A stretch of 64,000 nucleotides of DNA from Gordionus sp. m RMFG-2023 (taxonomy: Eukaryota > Nematomorpha > Gordioida > Chordodea > Parachordodidae): the NCBI RefSeq assembly GCF_954871325.1, contig NC_088778.1:2265743-2329742 (forward strand), in the 5' to 3' direction. Below the pieces are notes generated by a model that worked only from the letters and a program-made list of their open reading frames with translations, had not been told where the DNA came from and searched no databases. Position 1 is the first letter of the stretch; every line of letters begins with the position of its first letter. Shown here one piece after another: positions 23,882 to 34,665 of this stretch. The translations under genes were made by a program, and so were the position numbers.

Positions 23882-25591
23882 AGTGCGCACAAATTGAGCG
23901 TTTAAAAAGCCAATAATTCATTTCAAATGCATTCGTTTAAATTGAACGCTTTGCCGTTTACCAATTGCACCCATTATAAAAAAACGTAATTTGGTTTGCT
24001 TTTTCTGAGCGCTTTTTTTAAAAATAATTTTCAAAAAATGGAGACCACTACTTAATTATTTGTGTATATATATGTTTTTATTTTCAGAATAAAGATTTCA
24101 AAATTATATATATTTATTTATTGAGTAGTATACAATATTCAATTACATTTTTGAAAAAATTAACAATAAATATAACAATTAAATATAAAAAATAATCAAA
24201 TATTTATTAAATTTGTTTCTTAAATCTCTTTTTCAATTGTTGAAGAAATTGTCTGCTTATTGAGAATGATCTTAATACTTAAAGGCTTCTAATGATATAG
24301 ATATTATAATATCTTTAATAAATAATTCATTAATTAGTCAGTTTTTTAATATATTTTTTGTAAAATATATTCTTAGATTTTAAATTATGAGGTTTTCAGA
24401 ATAAAGATTTCAAAATTTAAACATTTTATTATAAATATATATTTAATCAGTCATATACTATAATCATTATATTATTTGATAAAATAAACAATACAAAATA
24501 ATTATAAATTTAAATAATTTTTAAATTTATGTCTTAAATCTCTTGATTGTAATGTTGATGAGTTATTTTCTCTGCTTATTGGGATATGGTCTTGTGATCA
24601 GGTTGGGCATTGTATCTTTTATATATCAAGAAAATATAAGTTACTAAAATATTTAATATACTTGTATCATCAACATCTCCAGCTATTCCTTCATTACTTA
24701 TTATTATATTATGCAACAAGCATATAGTTTTGATAATAATTTCAATGCTATTGACACTAATTTCAATTGGTCTACTAAGTATTTCGAACTTCTTTACAAT
24801 CCCTCCAAAGCTCCTCTCCACACTGACACGTGCATGGGAGAGTCTCATATTATATTCTCTTTCCTCTAGAGATAGACCATTTTTTGGATAAGGTTTCAGG
24901 AACCCTGAATGAAGTAAGAACTCCTGGGAAATCTAAATAATTATATATTAAATTGTTGGAATATATAAATTTAATGTACTCTTTCCCAATCTTTTCTTGT
25001 AGGCTTTGGCATATAAATATCTTTGCCAGCATTCCAAATTGCCCTGCATACTGATTTAACAATGTATGCAACACAGGATTTGGATATCCTTAAGCTATAA
25101 GATAATTGGGAGAAGGACATCCCAGTTATTAAATATCTTTTATGAATAAATATAGGATAATTAAAATATTTTCATTACCTTAATGTCAAAAATAGCCTGT
25201 CCTCTGCATCCACTTGTTTATTGAAATTAGTTATTTTGGGATTGATATCATCATGAATCATATTTAGAATGACTGAAAAGGTAGACCTTTTCATTCTCGT
25301 ATAATTAAAGAACTGAGATGTTGTTAAATCACCTTTCAGTGTAACATACTCAGAGAATAAATTTCTTTTAATAAATATTTCTGAAGATTTTCCTCTGAAC
25401 TCCCTCTTATTTTTATGTTGTAATAATATATATAACGCCATTAACTTTTCATTATCTAAAGTTATTAACTTTATTTTTTTTTACAAAATAAAAATAATTT
25501 AAAAACGCCGCTTCAATTTAAACACAGCAAGCGTTATGTTTTTTTATTAAAAAAGTACGGCAAAACGCTACTGCTCAATTTGTGCGCACTA
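23882..25591 (-). mobile_element. PIF/Harbinger DNA transposon remnant
   Basis: Terminal inverted repeats are AGTGCGCACAAATTGAGC at 23882 and its complement ending at 25591. Minus-strand frames give transposase pieces in order: 25441-25175 (N-terminal, with QFFNYTRMKRSTFSVI), 25074-24850, and 24848-24576 with the C-terminal signature RLSHARVSVERSFGGIVKKF ... CLLHNIII typical of PIF/Harbinger nucleases. The first catalytic Asp region is missing and frames are interrupted, so it is inactive. A clear 3-bp target duplication was not found. Its right end lies one base from the MULE target duplication. No Myb-like second gene was seen. Confidence 0.75.
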
Positions 25592-25592
25592 A

Positions 25593-25601
25593 TTATATTA
25601 A
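25593..25601 (+). repeat. 9-bp target-site duplication, left side of MULE
   Basis: TTATATTAA here is repeated exactly at 42271-42279 on the other side of the element. Nine bases is the characteristic MULE duplication length. Confidence 0.92.
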
Positions 25602-25794
25602 GGCCATGAGTGCATATAACACCTGTGATATTTAGTGAAAAAACTAAACATAACACCTGCTATATTTTTTTAGTGAATAAATTAAATATTGCACATTCAT
25701 TTAATATTTTTATTTCCTTGTACCCGCGATATTTAAAATCATCCATTTTATAAAAAAATTGGATTTTATTTTTAAAGTTACTGAATTATACATT

Positions 25795-26197
25795 AGTTTA
25801 TATTTCAATAATTAACCAATTAGCAATATTGTTTTAATTTATCAGATAGAGATTCCTAAAGTACATGCTTATATTTTTTATATATTAAATTTAAATAATA
25901 GGTGTTCACTGGTTAGAGCAAAATTTTGAATATACTTCTCTGCTATAAATTTACTGATATGGAATGCACAGAAACAGAAAGTACAAAGGTAAACAATAGT
26001 TTATATTTCAATAATTAACCAATTAGCAATATTGTTTTAATTTATCAGATAGAGATTCCTAAAGTACATGCTTATATTTTTTATGTATTAAATTTAAATA
26101 ATAGGTGTTCACTGGTTAGAGCAAAATTTTGATTCTACTTCTCTGCTATAAATTTACTGATATAGGAGGTACAGCATAAGAGATAAAGGTAAACAAT
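25795..26197 (+). repeat. two-copy ~203-bp direct repeat in MULE 5' region
   Basis: The block starting TTTATATTTCAATAATTAAC at about 25797 recurs at about 26000 with few changes, both ending near GGTAAACAAT. It lies between the left TIR and the inverted transposase copy. Confidence 0.8.
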
Positions 26198-26255
26198 TTT
26201 TTTAAAACCTAATTTATATATGACATCAGATATTTTATGGTACTAAAAGAGTGGA

Positions 26256-26975
26256 TTATGCATGCTCCGGGGTATATGATGCGTATGCTACAATCTGTTG
26301 CCTCTCTACACTCATTATATTTCTAAATTGCCTTTCATATGCCTGGGAACCAACCACTGTTGATAAATCTGAAAAAAGGTCGTTTAATGGTGAATATTTG
26401 TTAACGACTCTTTTTATCTTTTGATTTAATGATTCAAGCCGGTTATTGGTTAGATTGAGGAGATGTGGTGACTCATTTCTCCAGTATATCATCCATTTTT
26501 TCCGGATATGATGCCAATTAATATTAAAATATAATGACACTAGAGGCATGTCTAATTCAATAAGTTTTGAATGTAGATCATTGTATATATCCTCTGTCTT
26601 GCTATAGACTATTTTTTGTAATATATCCAGTACTATCTTAACCTCAGATGAGGTTATATTTCTTTTATCCACTGTAATTTCTCTCTTAAATATTCTAAGA
26701 GCATGAAATATACAGATATGTATGCTCGGCCCAGGAAAACTATCATAAAAGGCATGTCTATCTGCCATATCTTTATCTGCAACAATAACCTCCAGATCTT
26801 CCAAGTTATTATTATGGAATTTCATATAATCACACATCGTTTTGACACACTTATAGCTCCCACTTTGTACAAGCCAAAGTGATACGATTTGTGACTCACC
26901 ATTACCATCAACAACCAAAGTGATGAATAAAGGCATTCCATAATTATTTAATTTGTAGGTAGCATCTACAAACAT
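26256..26975 (-). pseudogene. inverted second copy of the MULE transposase core
   Basis: An open minus-strand frame of 239 codons is about 96% identical to residues 99-330 of the plus-strand transposase at 27354. It keeps all three DDE positions (VDATYKLN, VIVADKD, NNRLESLNQ) but has neither the N-terminal zinc finger nor the SWIM domain. The homologous DNA runs 26247-26997 against 27627-28373. The two copies thus form an inverted repeat with ~750-bp arms and a ~630-bp spacer. A transcript crossing it would fold into a long hairpin. Lack of stops suggests a recent origin. Confidence 0.85.
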
Positions 26976-27015
26976 AACTTCAGGAAATCTTTTTAGAGAG
27001 TATTCTAATTTTGTA

Positions 27016-27307
27016 AATGTCTATATAGCAAGGTCCTATCTATTAAAAGCACCATATCCTGTAGACGTTATAAATCTTTTTAAATATCGAAAAGTTTATT
27101 ATTCTTGCAAATATGGTGGCACAATTCAAAAAAGCAACTCCAAGGGTATCAGAAATTCCTCAACATTTCGCAAGAAGTGTTCCTTTAAATTTACATTATA
27201 CCCTTAAACATAAGGACACTGGACATTACTTAGAAATTGTGACCATGGTTGATGAGCACTGTAATCATGATTTAAGTATAATTATACATTATAATAAATT
27301 AATATAA
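27016..27307 (+). pseudogene. N-terminal zinc-finger segment of the MULE transposase
   Basis: Two overlapping frames together show the pattern of a FLYWCH/FAR1-type zinc finger: VYYSCKYGG, then FRKKCSFKF, then (other frame) GHYLEIVTMVDEHCNHD. Cys, Cys and His-Asn-His spacing fits the DNA-binding domain usually found ahead of MULE transposases. One frame change between about 27190 and 27230 breaks it. It precedes the main transposase ORF by about 50 nt. Confidence 0.6.
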
Positions 27308-27353
27308 CTCATAAATAGATAGTATTACTTTCCAATCCTTACCTAAACAAAGA

Positions 27354-28376
27354 ATGCTTTCTGTGGAGGAAAGGCAAATAGTCGAAAATTCGTTAAAACT
27401 AAAGGCAAACAAGCTAAAAATTCAGGAATCTCTTCTGAAAATGGGTAAAAAAATGACACTTAAAGATATACATAATGTCCAGACAAAAATTAATAAAACC
27501 AAGACCAATGACTTAGCAAGTATTTTTGAACTATTAAAAAGAGATAAAGGAGCCATTGTTGAGGTTGCTGAAGAAAATGATGTATTGCTAGGTATTTTCT
27601 TTCAGGACAGGATAATGCAACAAAATCTAAAAAGATTTCCTGAAGTTATGTTTGTAGATGCTACCTACAAATTAAATAATTATGGAATGCCTTTATTCAT
27701 CACTTTGGTTGTTGATGGTAATGGTGAGTCACAAATCCTATCACTTTGGCTTGTACAAAGTGAGAGCTATAAGTGTGTCAAAACGATGTGTGTTTATATG
27801 AAATTCCATAATAATAACTTGGAAGATCTGGAGGTTATTGTTGCAGATAAAGATATGGCAGATAGACATGCCTTTTATGATAGTTTTCCTGGGGTGAGCA
27901 TACATATCTGTATATTTCATGCTCTTAGAATATTTAAGAGAGAAATTACAGTGGATAAAAGAAATATCACCTCATCTGAAATTAAGATAGTACTGGATAT
28001 ATTACAAAAAATGGTCTATAGTAAGACAGAGGATATATACAATGATCTACATTCAAAACTTATTGAATTAGACATGCCTCTAGTATCATTATATTTTAAT
28101 ATTAAGTGGCACCATATCCGGAAAGAATGGGCGATATACTGGAGAAATGAGTCACCACATCTCCTCAATCTAACCAATAACCGGCTTGAATCATTAAATC
28201 AAAAGATAAAAAGAGTTGTTAACAAATATTCACCATTAAACGACCTTTTTTCGGATTTATCAACAGTGGTTGGTTCCCAGGCATATGAAAGGCAATTTAG
28301 AAATATAATGAGTGTAGAGAGGCAACAGATTGTCATACGCATCATATACCCCGAGCATGCATACTCCACTCTTTAA
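27354..28376 (+). CDS. MULE transposase, central DDE part
   Basis: 340 codons starting at ATG 27354. Residues 1-50 form an HTH-like region (SVEERQIVENSLKLKANKLK). The RNase H-like DDE core follows, with D102 (VDATYK), D165 (VIVADKD), the CIFHALRIFK block after it, and E279 (NNRLESLNQKIK). Spacings of 63 and 114 residues fit the MULE family. At about 28331 the frame is disturbed relative to the inverted copy (two bases fewer), so the ORF ends early at 28376 and the C-terminal part continues in another frame. The enzyme would cut and join element ends in the nucleus. As it stands it is probably inactive. Confidence 0.85.
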   Translation: MLSVEERQIVENSLKLKANKLKIQESLLKMGKKMTLKDIHNVQTKINKTKTNDLASIFELLKRDKGAIVEVAEENDVLLGIFFQDRIMQQNLKRFPEVMFVDATYKLNNYGMPLFITLVVDGNGESQILSLWLVQSESYKCVKTMCVYMKFHNNNLEDLEVIVADKDMADRHAFYDSFPGVSIHICIFHALRIFKREITVDKRNITSSEIKIVLDILQKMVYSKTEDIYNDLHSKLIELDMPLVSLYFNIKWHHIRKEWAIYWRNESPHLLNLTNNRLESLNQKIKRVVNKYSPLNDLFSDLSTVVGSQAYERQFRNIMSVERQQIVIRIIYPEHAYSTL

Positions 28377-28896
28377 CCCCATATGCTTTCAAGATTGTTT
28401 TAACGAAATTTTGCTACATAATCAAATTCAAATATTCAATATGGATACTATTTTAAACCAAGGATTCATCTGCGAAAAAGGTGTTGAATTTAAGGTAACA
28501 TTGGATTCTTGTACCTGTGGATTTTTGAAATGTATCAAGCTTCCTTGTCGCCATATATTAGCACTTCATGCTACATCAAAATTCGACATTTATCTTAGTC
28601 ATCTTTGTGGTGAGAGATGGACTAAAAAATATACGCAAGACACATTATTAATGCCACCAGTAAACACATCACAATCATACCTAAATATCTCAAAACATGA
28701 TACTATTCCTTTAACAAAAAATTTATCTATCAATGTTAAATTTAAAAAGGTACAAAGAATATTGCTGCCCTTTTCAGGGTTAATGTCACACCTTCCTCAA
28801 GAAATCTTTGATATATTTCTTGAAAAATTAAAAAAAAACTTGAAGATATTGTCCAAGGAGGAAAATATTTTGATGTTTTTGAAGTGGATCAAATGA
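28330..28896 (+). CDS. MULE transposase C-terminal part with SWIM zinc finger
   Basis: This continues the transposase in a shifted frame and has no ATG of its own. The SWIM motif CTCGFLKCIKLPCRH (CxC...CxH) lies at about 28512-28556, as expected after the DDE core of MULE transposases. Near 28830 a run of nine A residues marks a second frame change: the other frame continues with LEDIVQGGKYFDVFEVDQM to about 28938, where a possible GT donor lies. Confidence 0.75.
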   Translation: MSYASYTPSMHTPLFNPICFQDCFNEILLHNQIQIFNMDTILNQGFICEKGVEFKVTLDSCTCGFLKCIKLPCRHILALHATSKFDIYLSHLCGERWTKKYTQDTLLMPPVNTSQSYLNISKHDTIPLTKNLSINVKFKKVQRILLPFSGLMSHLPQEIFDIFLEKLKKNLKILSKEENILMFLKWIK

Positions 28897-28995
28897 TTTT
28901 TCCAAATCAGTTATGCCCAAATTTATTAACAGTCAACAAGGTATTGTTATTTTTTGTAAAATAATTTTTTAATATTAAATATAGATACAAATGTA

Positions 28996-29202
28996 ATGAT
29001 TCCAGTCATAAAAACTACAATTATGACTGAGACTGAAATCAAAGATAATGACAAAACTTTGAAGAGGCTAAAAAGTATGAAAATGCCTCTCAAAATGAAA
29101 AAAAGAGGTAGGTATAGGCAATCCGACTTATCAGTGATAGGCCTTTCGAGGAAACAGAGGAAGTTTTCAGCAAGTAACAAAATTACATCTTATATAAAAT
29201 AA
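28996..29202 (+). CDS. possible last exon or tail of the MULE transposase
   Basis: A short basic ORF (PLKMKKRGRYRQSDLSVIGL) resembles the RGRP-rich nuclear tail that follows the SWIM domain in animal MULE-type proteins. An intron of about 45 nt (28939-28983) could join it to the preceding frame, but the phase does not work cleanly, so the model is uncertain. It stops just before the satellite array. Confidence 0.4.
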   Translation: MIPVIKTTIMTETEIKDNDKTLKRLKSMKMPLKMKKRGRYRQSDLSVIGLSRKQRKFSASNKITSYIK

Positions 29203-29275
29203 TTTAATAAATCTAGACAAATCTCAACATAATAATCCTCTTATTAAAAATGCTATCTCCAGCACGATGCCTCAA

Positions 29276-31240
29276 GTAACAAAATTACATTTATTTAAGT
29301 AAATTTTATATTTAAGGTAATAATATAATACCAAATAAAATGGGGTTCAAGTCACAACCTTGCAATACTCTTGCTAAAAATGCTATGTCAGGCCCGATTT
29401 TGTTGTCCTCAAGTAACTAAATTACATTTATATAAGTATTTTTTATATTTAAGGTAATAATATAATACCAAATAAAATGGGGTTCAAGTCACAACCTTGC
29501 AATACTCTTGCTAAAAATGCTATGTCAGGCCCGATTTTGTTGTCCTTAAGTAACTAAATTACATTTATATAAGTATTTTTTATATTTAAGGTAATAATAT
29601 AATACCAAATAAAATGGGGTTCAAGTCACAACCTTGCAATACTCTTGCTAAAAATGCTATGTCAGGCCCGATTTTGTTGTCCTCAAGTAACTAAATTACA
29701 TTTATATAAGTATTTTTTATATTTAAGGTAATAATATAATACCAAATAAAATGGGGTTCAAGTCACAACCTTGCAATACTCTTGCTAAAAATGCTATGTC
29801 AGGCCCGATTTTGTTGTCCTTAAGTAACAAAATTACATTTATATAAGTATTTTTTATATTTAAGGTAATAATATAATACCAAATAAAATGGGGTTCAAGT
29901 CACAACCTTGCAATACTCTTGCTAAAAATGCTATGTCAGGCCCGATTTTGTTGTCCTCAAGTAACTAAATTACATTTATATAAGTATTTTTTATATTTAA
30001 GGTAATAATATAATACCAAATAAAATGGGGTTCAAGTCACAACCTTGCAATACTCTTGCTAAAAATGCTATGTCAGGCCCGATTTTGTTGTCCTCAAGTA
30101 ACAAAATTACATTTATATAAGTATTTTTTATATTTAAGGTAATAATATAATACCAAATAAAATGGGGTTCAAGTCACAACCTTGCAATACTCTTGCTAAA
30201 AATGCTATGTCAGGCCCGATTTTGTTGTCCTCAAGTAACAAAATTACATTTATATAAGTATTTTTTATATTTAAGGTAATAATATAATACCAAATAAAAT
30301 GGGGTTCAAGTCACAACCTTGCAATACTCTTGCTAAAAATGCTATGTCAGGCCCGATTTTGTTGTCCTCAAGTAACAAAATTACATTTATATAAGTAAAT
30401 TTTATATTTAAGGTAATAATATAATACCAAATAAAATGGGGTTCAAGTCACAACCTTGCAATACTCTTGCTAAAAATGCTATGTCAGGCCCGATTTTGTT
30501 GTCCTTAAGTAACAAAATTACATTTATATAAGTATTTTTTATATTTAAGGTAATAATATAATACCAAATAAAATGGGGTTCAAGTCACAACCTTGCAATA
30601 CTCTTGCTAAAAATGCTATGTCAGGCCCGATTTTGTTGTCCTTAAGTAACAAAATTACATTTATATAAGTATTTTTTATATTTAAGGTAATAATATAATA
30701 CCAAATAAAATGGGGTTCAAGTCACTACCTTGCAATACTCTTGCTAAAAATGCTATGTCAGGCCCGATTTTGTTGTCCTTAAGTAACAAAATTACATTTA
30801 TATAAGTATTTTTTATATTTAAGGTAATAATATAATACCAAATAAAATGGGGTTCAAGTCACAACCTTGCAATACTCTTGCTAAAAATGCTATGTCAGGC
30901 CCGATTTTGTTGTCCTCAAGTAACAAAATTACATTTATATAAGTAAATTTTATATTTAAGGTAATAATATAATACCAAATAAAATGGGGTTCAAGTCACA
31001 ACCTTGCAATACTCTTGCTAAAAATGCTATGTCAGGCCCGATTTTGTTGTCCTCAAGTGACAAAATTACATTTATATAAGTATTTTTTATATTTAAGGTA
31101 ATAATATAATACCAAATAAAATGCGGTTCAAGTCACAACCTTGCAATACTCTTGCTAAAAATGCTATGTCAGGCCCGATTTTGTTGTCCTCAAGTAACAA
31201 AATTACATTTATATAAGTAAATTTTATATTTAAGGTAATA
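29276..31240 (+). repeat. 137-bp tandem satellite inside the MULE (about 14 copies)
   Basis: Nearly identical units of 136-137 bp run head to tail. Each contains GGGTTCAAGTCACAACCTTG and GTCAGGCCCGATTTTGTTG. I count 14 copies of the second block plus a decayed partial unit at the start. Variation is confined to a few bases such as AAGTAACTAAA/AAGTAACAAAA and TTTTTT/AAATTT. No spacers of independent sequence occur. The array separates the transposase from the OTU gene. Confidence 0.95.
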
Positions 31241-31443
31241 ATATACCAAACAATATGGGACTGGATATGAAAAAAGGTACAAGCACTGAACCCCTAACTT
31301 TAAAATTTGCTTTTGGTAGGTTGTAATATACACTAGTTACTATACATTTTATTTATTAAAAAAGGTCCATATTCTTCTAATAAGCAACAGAGGGGAAATA
31401 CACGTATTCCATTTTTTAGTTTAAAATATTTAATTTATTTTAG

Positions 31444-32040
31444 TGAATAAACTTGTCCATAATTATCAACCTCTCAAGATTCCATTTGTTTTCCAGCCTA
31501 CAACATCAGAATGGGAAAAATATCATTCTGATAAGTTAGGCATGACTTTGATTGTGTCGCAAAATACTCAAAATCAGAAATCATTAAGCTTTGGGGATCC
31601 AGATAAGGTTGATCCAATTATAGGTGATGGAAACTGTTTTTTCAGGTATTTTATTAATAACAACTTATAATTCTAAATATTATTTTAGATGTCTTAGCAA
31701 GGAAATCAGTAATGATGAGCAATATCATCAAATAATCAGGAGTGTTATGATATCCTTTATGGTTCAAGAAAAACATATAAATTTCTTTAGCGGATTCATA
31801 GGGGATAACACAATGGATTACATTGTGAAAAACAAAATGGGTTGCAATGGCACGTGGGCCACAGATATTGAGATTTCCTGTGCAGCTACATTGCTTCAAA
31901 CAAACATCTTCGTTTTTTATAATGACAAATGGCTTTTATTTCATCCATTATTTATTATTCCTGAAATAAATAAATTTATTGGTTGTATCTATATAAGAAA
32001 TTTAAATTATCATTATAGTATAGTTTTATCCTGTAAATAA
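31444..32040 (+). CDS. OTU-family cysteine protease encoded by the MULE
   Basis: Two exons, 31444-31645 and 31689-32040 (TAA), are joined by a 43-nt intron (CAG|GTATTT...TTTTAG|ATG) that restores the hallmark GDGNCFFRCLSKEI. The catalytic Cys is in DGNC (codon 31635-31637). Conserved GTWATDIEISCAATLL and a C-terminal NYHYSIVL with the catalytic His complete the OTU fold. About 184 residues are visible. The first exon begins at an acceptor (TTTATTTTAG) rather than an ATG, so an upstream exon is missing from this model. OTU enzymes cleave ubiquitin chains; its job in the transposon is unknown. It could counter host control or process element proteins (inference). Catalytic residues are intact. 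Confidence 0.82.
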
Positions 32041-32989
32041 TATATTATCAAATCATTTATAAATATATATGCCTGAGGCATTTTTTATATTTAAATAAAA
32101 AGTATTATCTAGTCAACTAATTGTATTTGTGCATAAAAGTATATTTGTAACCTATCATGTAAATAATATATTATTTATTTACACAAGTATTAGTCAATCA
32201 ACCAATTTATTAAAAAAAAATAATTGCTTAAATCTTAATATCAGGTGGAAAACCCACATAATAGGCATAATTAGGTGGGGTCTATGCAATCCCAAGCTAC
32301 ACCACTATAAATGCTGAATAATCAAACAAAATTAAAAATTATTTTGCAGATATACACTTTACCTACAAATATTAAGCTAAAATTTATACAAAAAAAATAG
32401 GTAATAATATTTTTTTATACAACTAGAGTATGTATAGCCCCTCACCCCTCCATGCTATAAAGGATTAAGTATTTTTTTCCTGTATTTATCATTTTAAATT
32501 ATTTTATGAAAGGTAAAGAATAATTTTCTTGTCAGTTAGAACAATATAATATTAAATATTAGAAGGTTTGACTATTGGTCATAGTTATTAAATACAAATA
32601 TCAGTATTTATCCATGTATAATAAATAAAATTTGAACAAAAAAGATTAATGCCTCAAAAGTTGTAGTGGTAGGAGGCTTATAATTTAAGAAACCAGATAA
32701 ATATAAAAAAATGTTTTCAAGGAGGCTTATAATTTAAGAAACCAAATAAATATAAAAAAATGTTTTTAATTCTTATTTATTAAAAAAAATATGAGTCTGA
32801 GATTAGGACAAGGCAATTAAAATTTTATAAATTAATATTTTTTGATTAAATATTAGGGTGTTTTAAAAAAAAATTGGGTTCAAATTATTTTTTAATTTGC
32901 AGATTATAAAACTAAAAATAAATTTTATGTCAAAATACATTAAAAAATTGTACCATATAAAACTTGTGAGTATATTTTTAGGAGTCTTT
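32041..32989. other. noncoding MULE sequence after the OTU gene
   Basis: A+T-rich, with no coding content. A 46-bp block (GGAGGCTTATAATTTAAG...) is directly repeated at about 32672-32765. The last ~58 bp (32932-32989) are duplicated on the far side of the LTR element. Confidence 0.6.
32932..32989 (+). repeat. long flanking duplication, left copy
   Basis: The 58 bp immediately before the left LTR recur identically at 41527-41584 immediately after the right LTR (the first three A residues overlap the LTR end). Ty3-type integrases normally give 4-6 bp, so this is about ten times longer. Confidence 0.9.
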
Positions 32990-33419
32990 TGTTATAAATA
33001 GTTTTATTATTTTTTTTGTATGAGTCATGAAATATTTTTTTTGTTTGAAATTTTATTTTTAATATTTTTTTTTGTTTCGCGCAGTCATCTTGAACGTCAT
33101 TATATAAATATTTTTTTTGTTTGAAGTTTTATTTTAATATTTTTTTTGTTTCGCGCAGTCATCTTGAACGTCATTATATAAATATTTTTAATATTTATTA
33201 TGTAAAAAAAAAATAAATAATAATTTAATATTTATAAAAAAAAATAATAATAATCTTATATAAACTAAAAAAAAGTGGAAATTCATCATATTATTATCAA
33301 TTATATTTTTTTATTGTTTTAAAGAAAAATAAAACCAATTTATTCAAAAAAAAAAAGGGGTAAAAAAATAAATAAATATACTGTTAAGTTAAACATTTCT
33401 GTACGGTGAAATTTTGAAA
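32990..33419 (+). repeat. 5' LTR of the Ty3-type element
   Basis: Begins TGTTATAAATAG and ends ...GTGAAATTTTGAAA directly before the primer-binding site. It contains an internal direct repeat around GTTTCGCGCAGTCATCTTG (two copies about 70 bp apart). It is practically identical to 41097-41528. Confidence 0.92.
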
Positions 33420-33465
33420 TTGGTGCCGTGTTTATACAAAGCAACCTGGTTAGTGCGGTTGTCGT

Positions 33466-34285
33466 AATATCATATAGTGGTATTTGAGTCTTCGAGTGGA
33501 AAATATCATATAGTGGTATTTGAGTCTTGAAGTGAAGTGTACATCGTCTTCATCTACATCTACGGTAAAATATCATATAGTGGTATTTGAGTCTTCGAGT
33601 GGAAAATATCATATAGTGGTATTTGAGTCTTGAAGTGAATTGTACATCGTCTTCATCTACATCTACGGTAAAATATCATATAGTGGTATTTGAGTCTTCG
33701 AGTGGAAAATATCATATAGTGGTATTTGAGTCTTGAAGTGAAGTGTACATCGTCTTCATCTACATCTACGGTAAAATATCATATAGTGGTATTTGAGTCT
33801 TCGAGTGGAAAATATCATATAGTGGTATTTGAGTCTTGAAGTGAAGTGTACATCGTCTTCATCTACATCTACGGTAAAATATCATATAGTGGTATTTGAG
33901 TCTTCGAGTGGAAAATATCATATAGTGGTATTTGAGTCTTGAAGTGAAGTGTACATCGTCTTCATCTACATCTACGGTAAAATATCATATAGTGGTATTT
34001 GAGTCTTCGAGTGGAAAATATCATATAGTGGTATTTGAGTCTTGAAGTGAATTGTACATCGTCTTCATCTACATCTACGGTAAAATATCATATAGTGGTA
34101 TTTGAGTCTTCGAGTGGAAAATATCATATAGTGGTATTTGAGTCTTGAAGTGAATTGTACATCGTCTTCATCTACATCTACGGTAAAATATCATATAGTG
34201 GTATTTGAGTCTTCGAGTGAAAAATATCATATAGTGGTATTTGAGTCTTGAAGTGAAGTATACATCGTCTTCATCATCGACATCA
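33466..34285 (+). repeat. eight-copy ~103-bp tandem repeat in the LTR-element leader
   Basis: Each unit has two versions of ATATCATATAGTGGTATTTG followed by a CATCGTCTTCATCTACATC block. Eight copies lie between the primer-binding site and gag, the last one diverging into ATCATCGACATCAGC. A second, two-copy ~111-bp repeat follows at 34289-34509. Confidence 0.9.
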
Positions 34286-34288
34286 GCT

Positions 34289-34509
34289 GTCCATTTATTT
34301 TTTTTTTCCTTTCTCTACTCTCTCAAAATAAAAAAAAAGTCTTATCGTACGGAAGTGCTGTCCGAATTTTACGAGTTATAAATCTGTTACACAAAATTTG
34401 TCCATTTATTTTTTTTTTCCTTTCTCTGCTCTCTCAAAATAAAAAAAAAGTCTTATCGTACGGAAGTGCTGTCCGAATTTTACGAGTTGTAAATCTGTTA
34501 CACAAAATT
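34289..34509 (+). repeat. two-copy ~111-bp repeat before gag
   Basis: The block starting GTCCATTTATTTTTTTTTCC and containing CTTATCGTACGGAAGTGC occurs twice in tandem with two or three base changes. It is part of the untranslated leader of the LTR element. Confidence 0.85.
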
Positions 34510-34665
34510 TGCCCAAATTTTTGTCGTATCTTTAGACTTATTAACTGTAGATGTACATGTGTATTATTGGGTTGTTTACACTATTAATAATATCATATCT
34601 ATTAACATTACAAATAACAAAAATTTTTATTTTGAAATTAATTATAAATTTTTTATAAGGTCGAA

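Noticed and set aside
27113-27307. Independent 64-aa gene
   Set aside because: It is the second half of the broken zinc-finger segment of the MULE transposase, with the first half in another frame.
29276-31240. CRISPR-like array
   Set aside because: Units are contiguous 137-bp tandem copies with no unique spacers, inside a eukaryotic transposon; it is a satellite.
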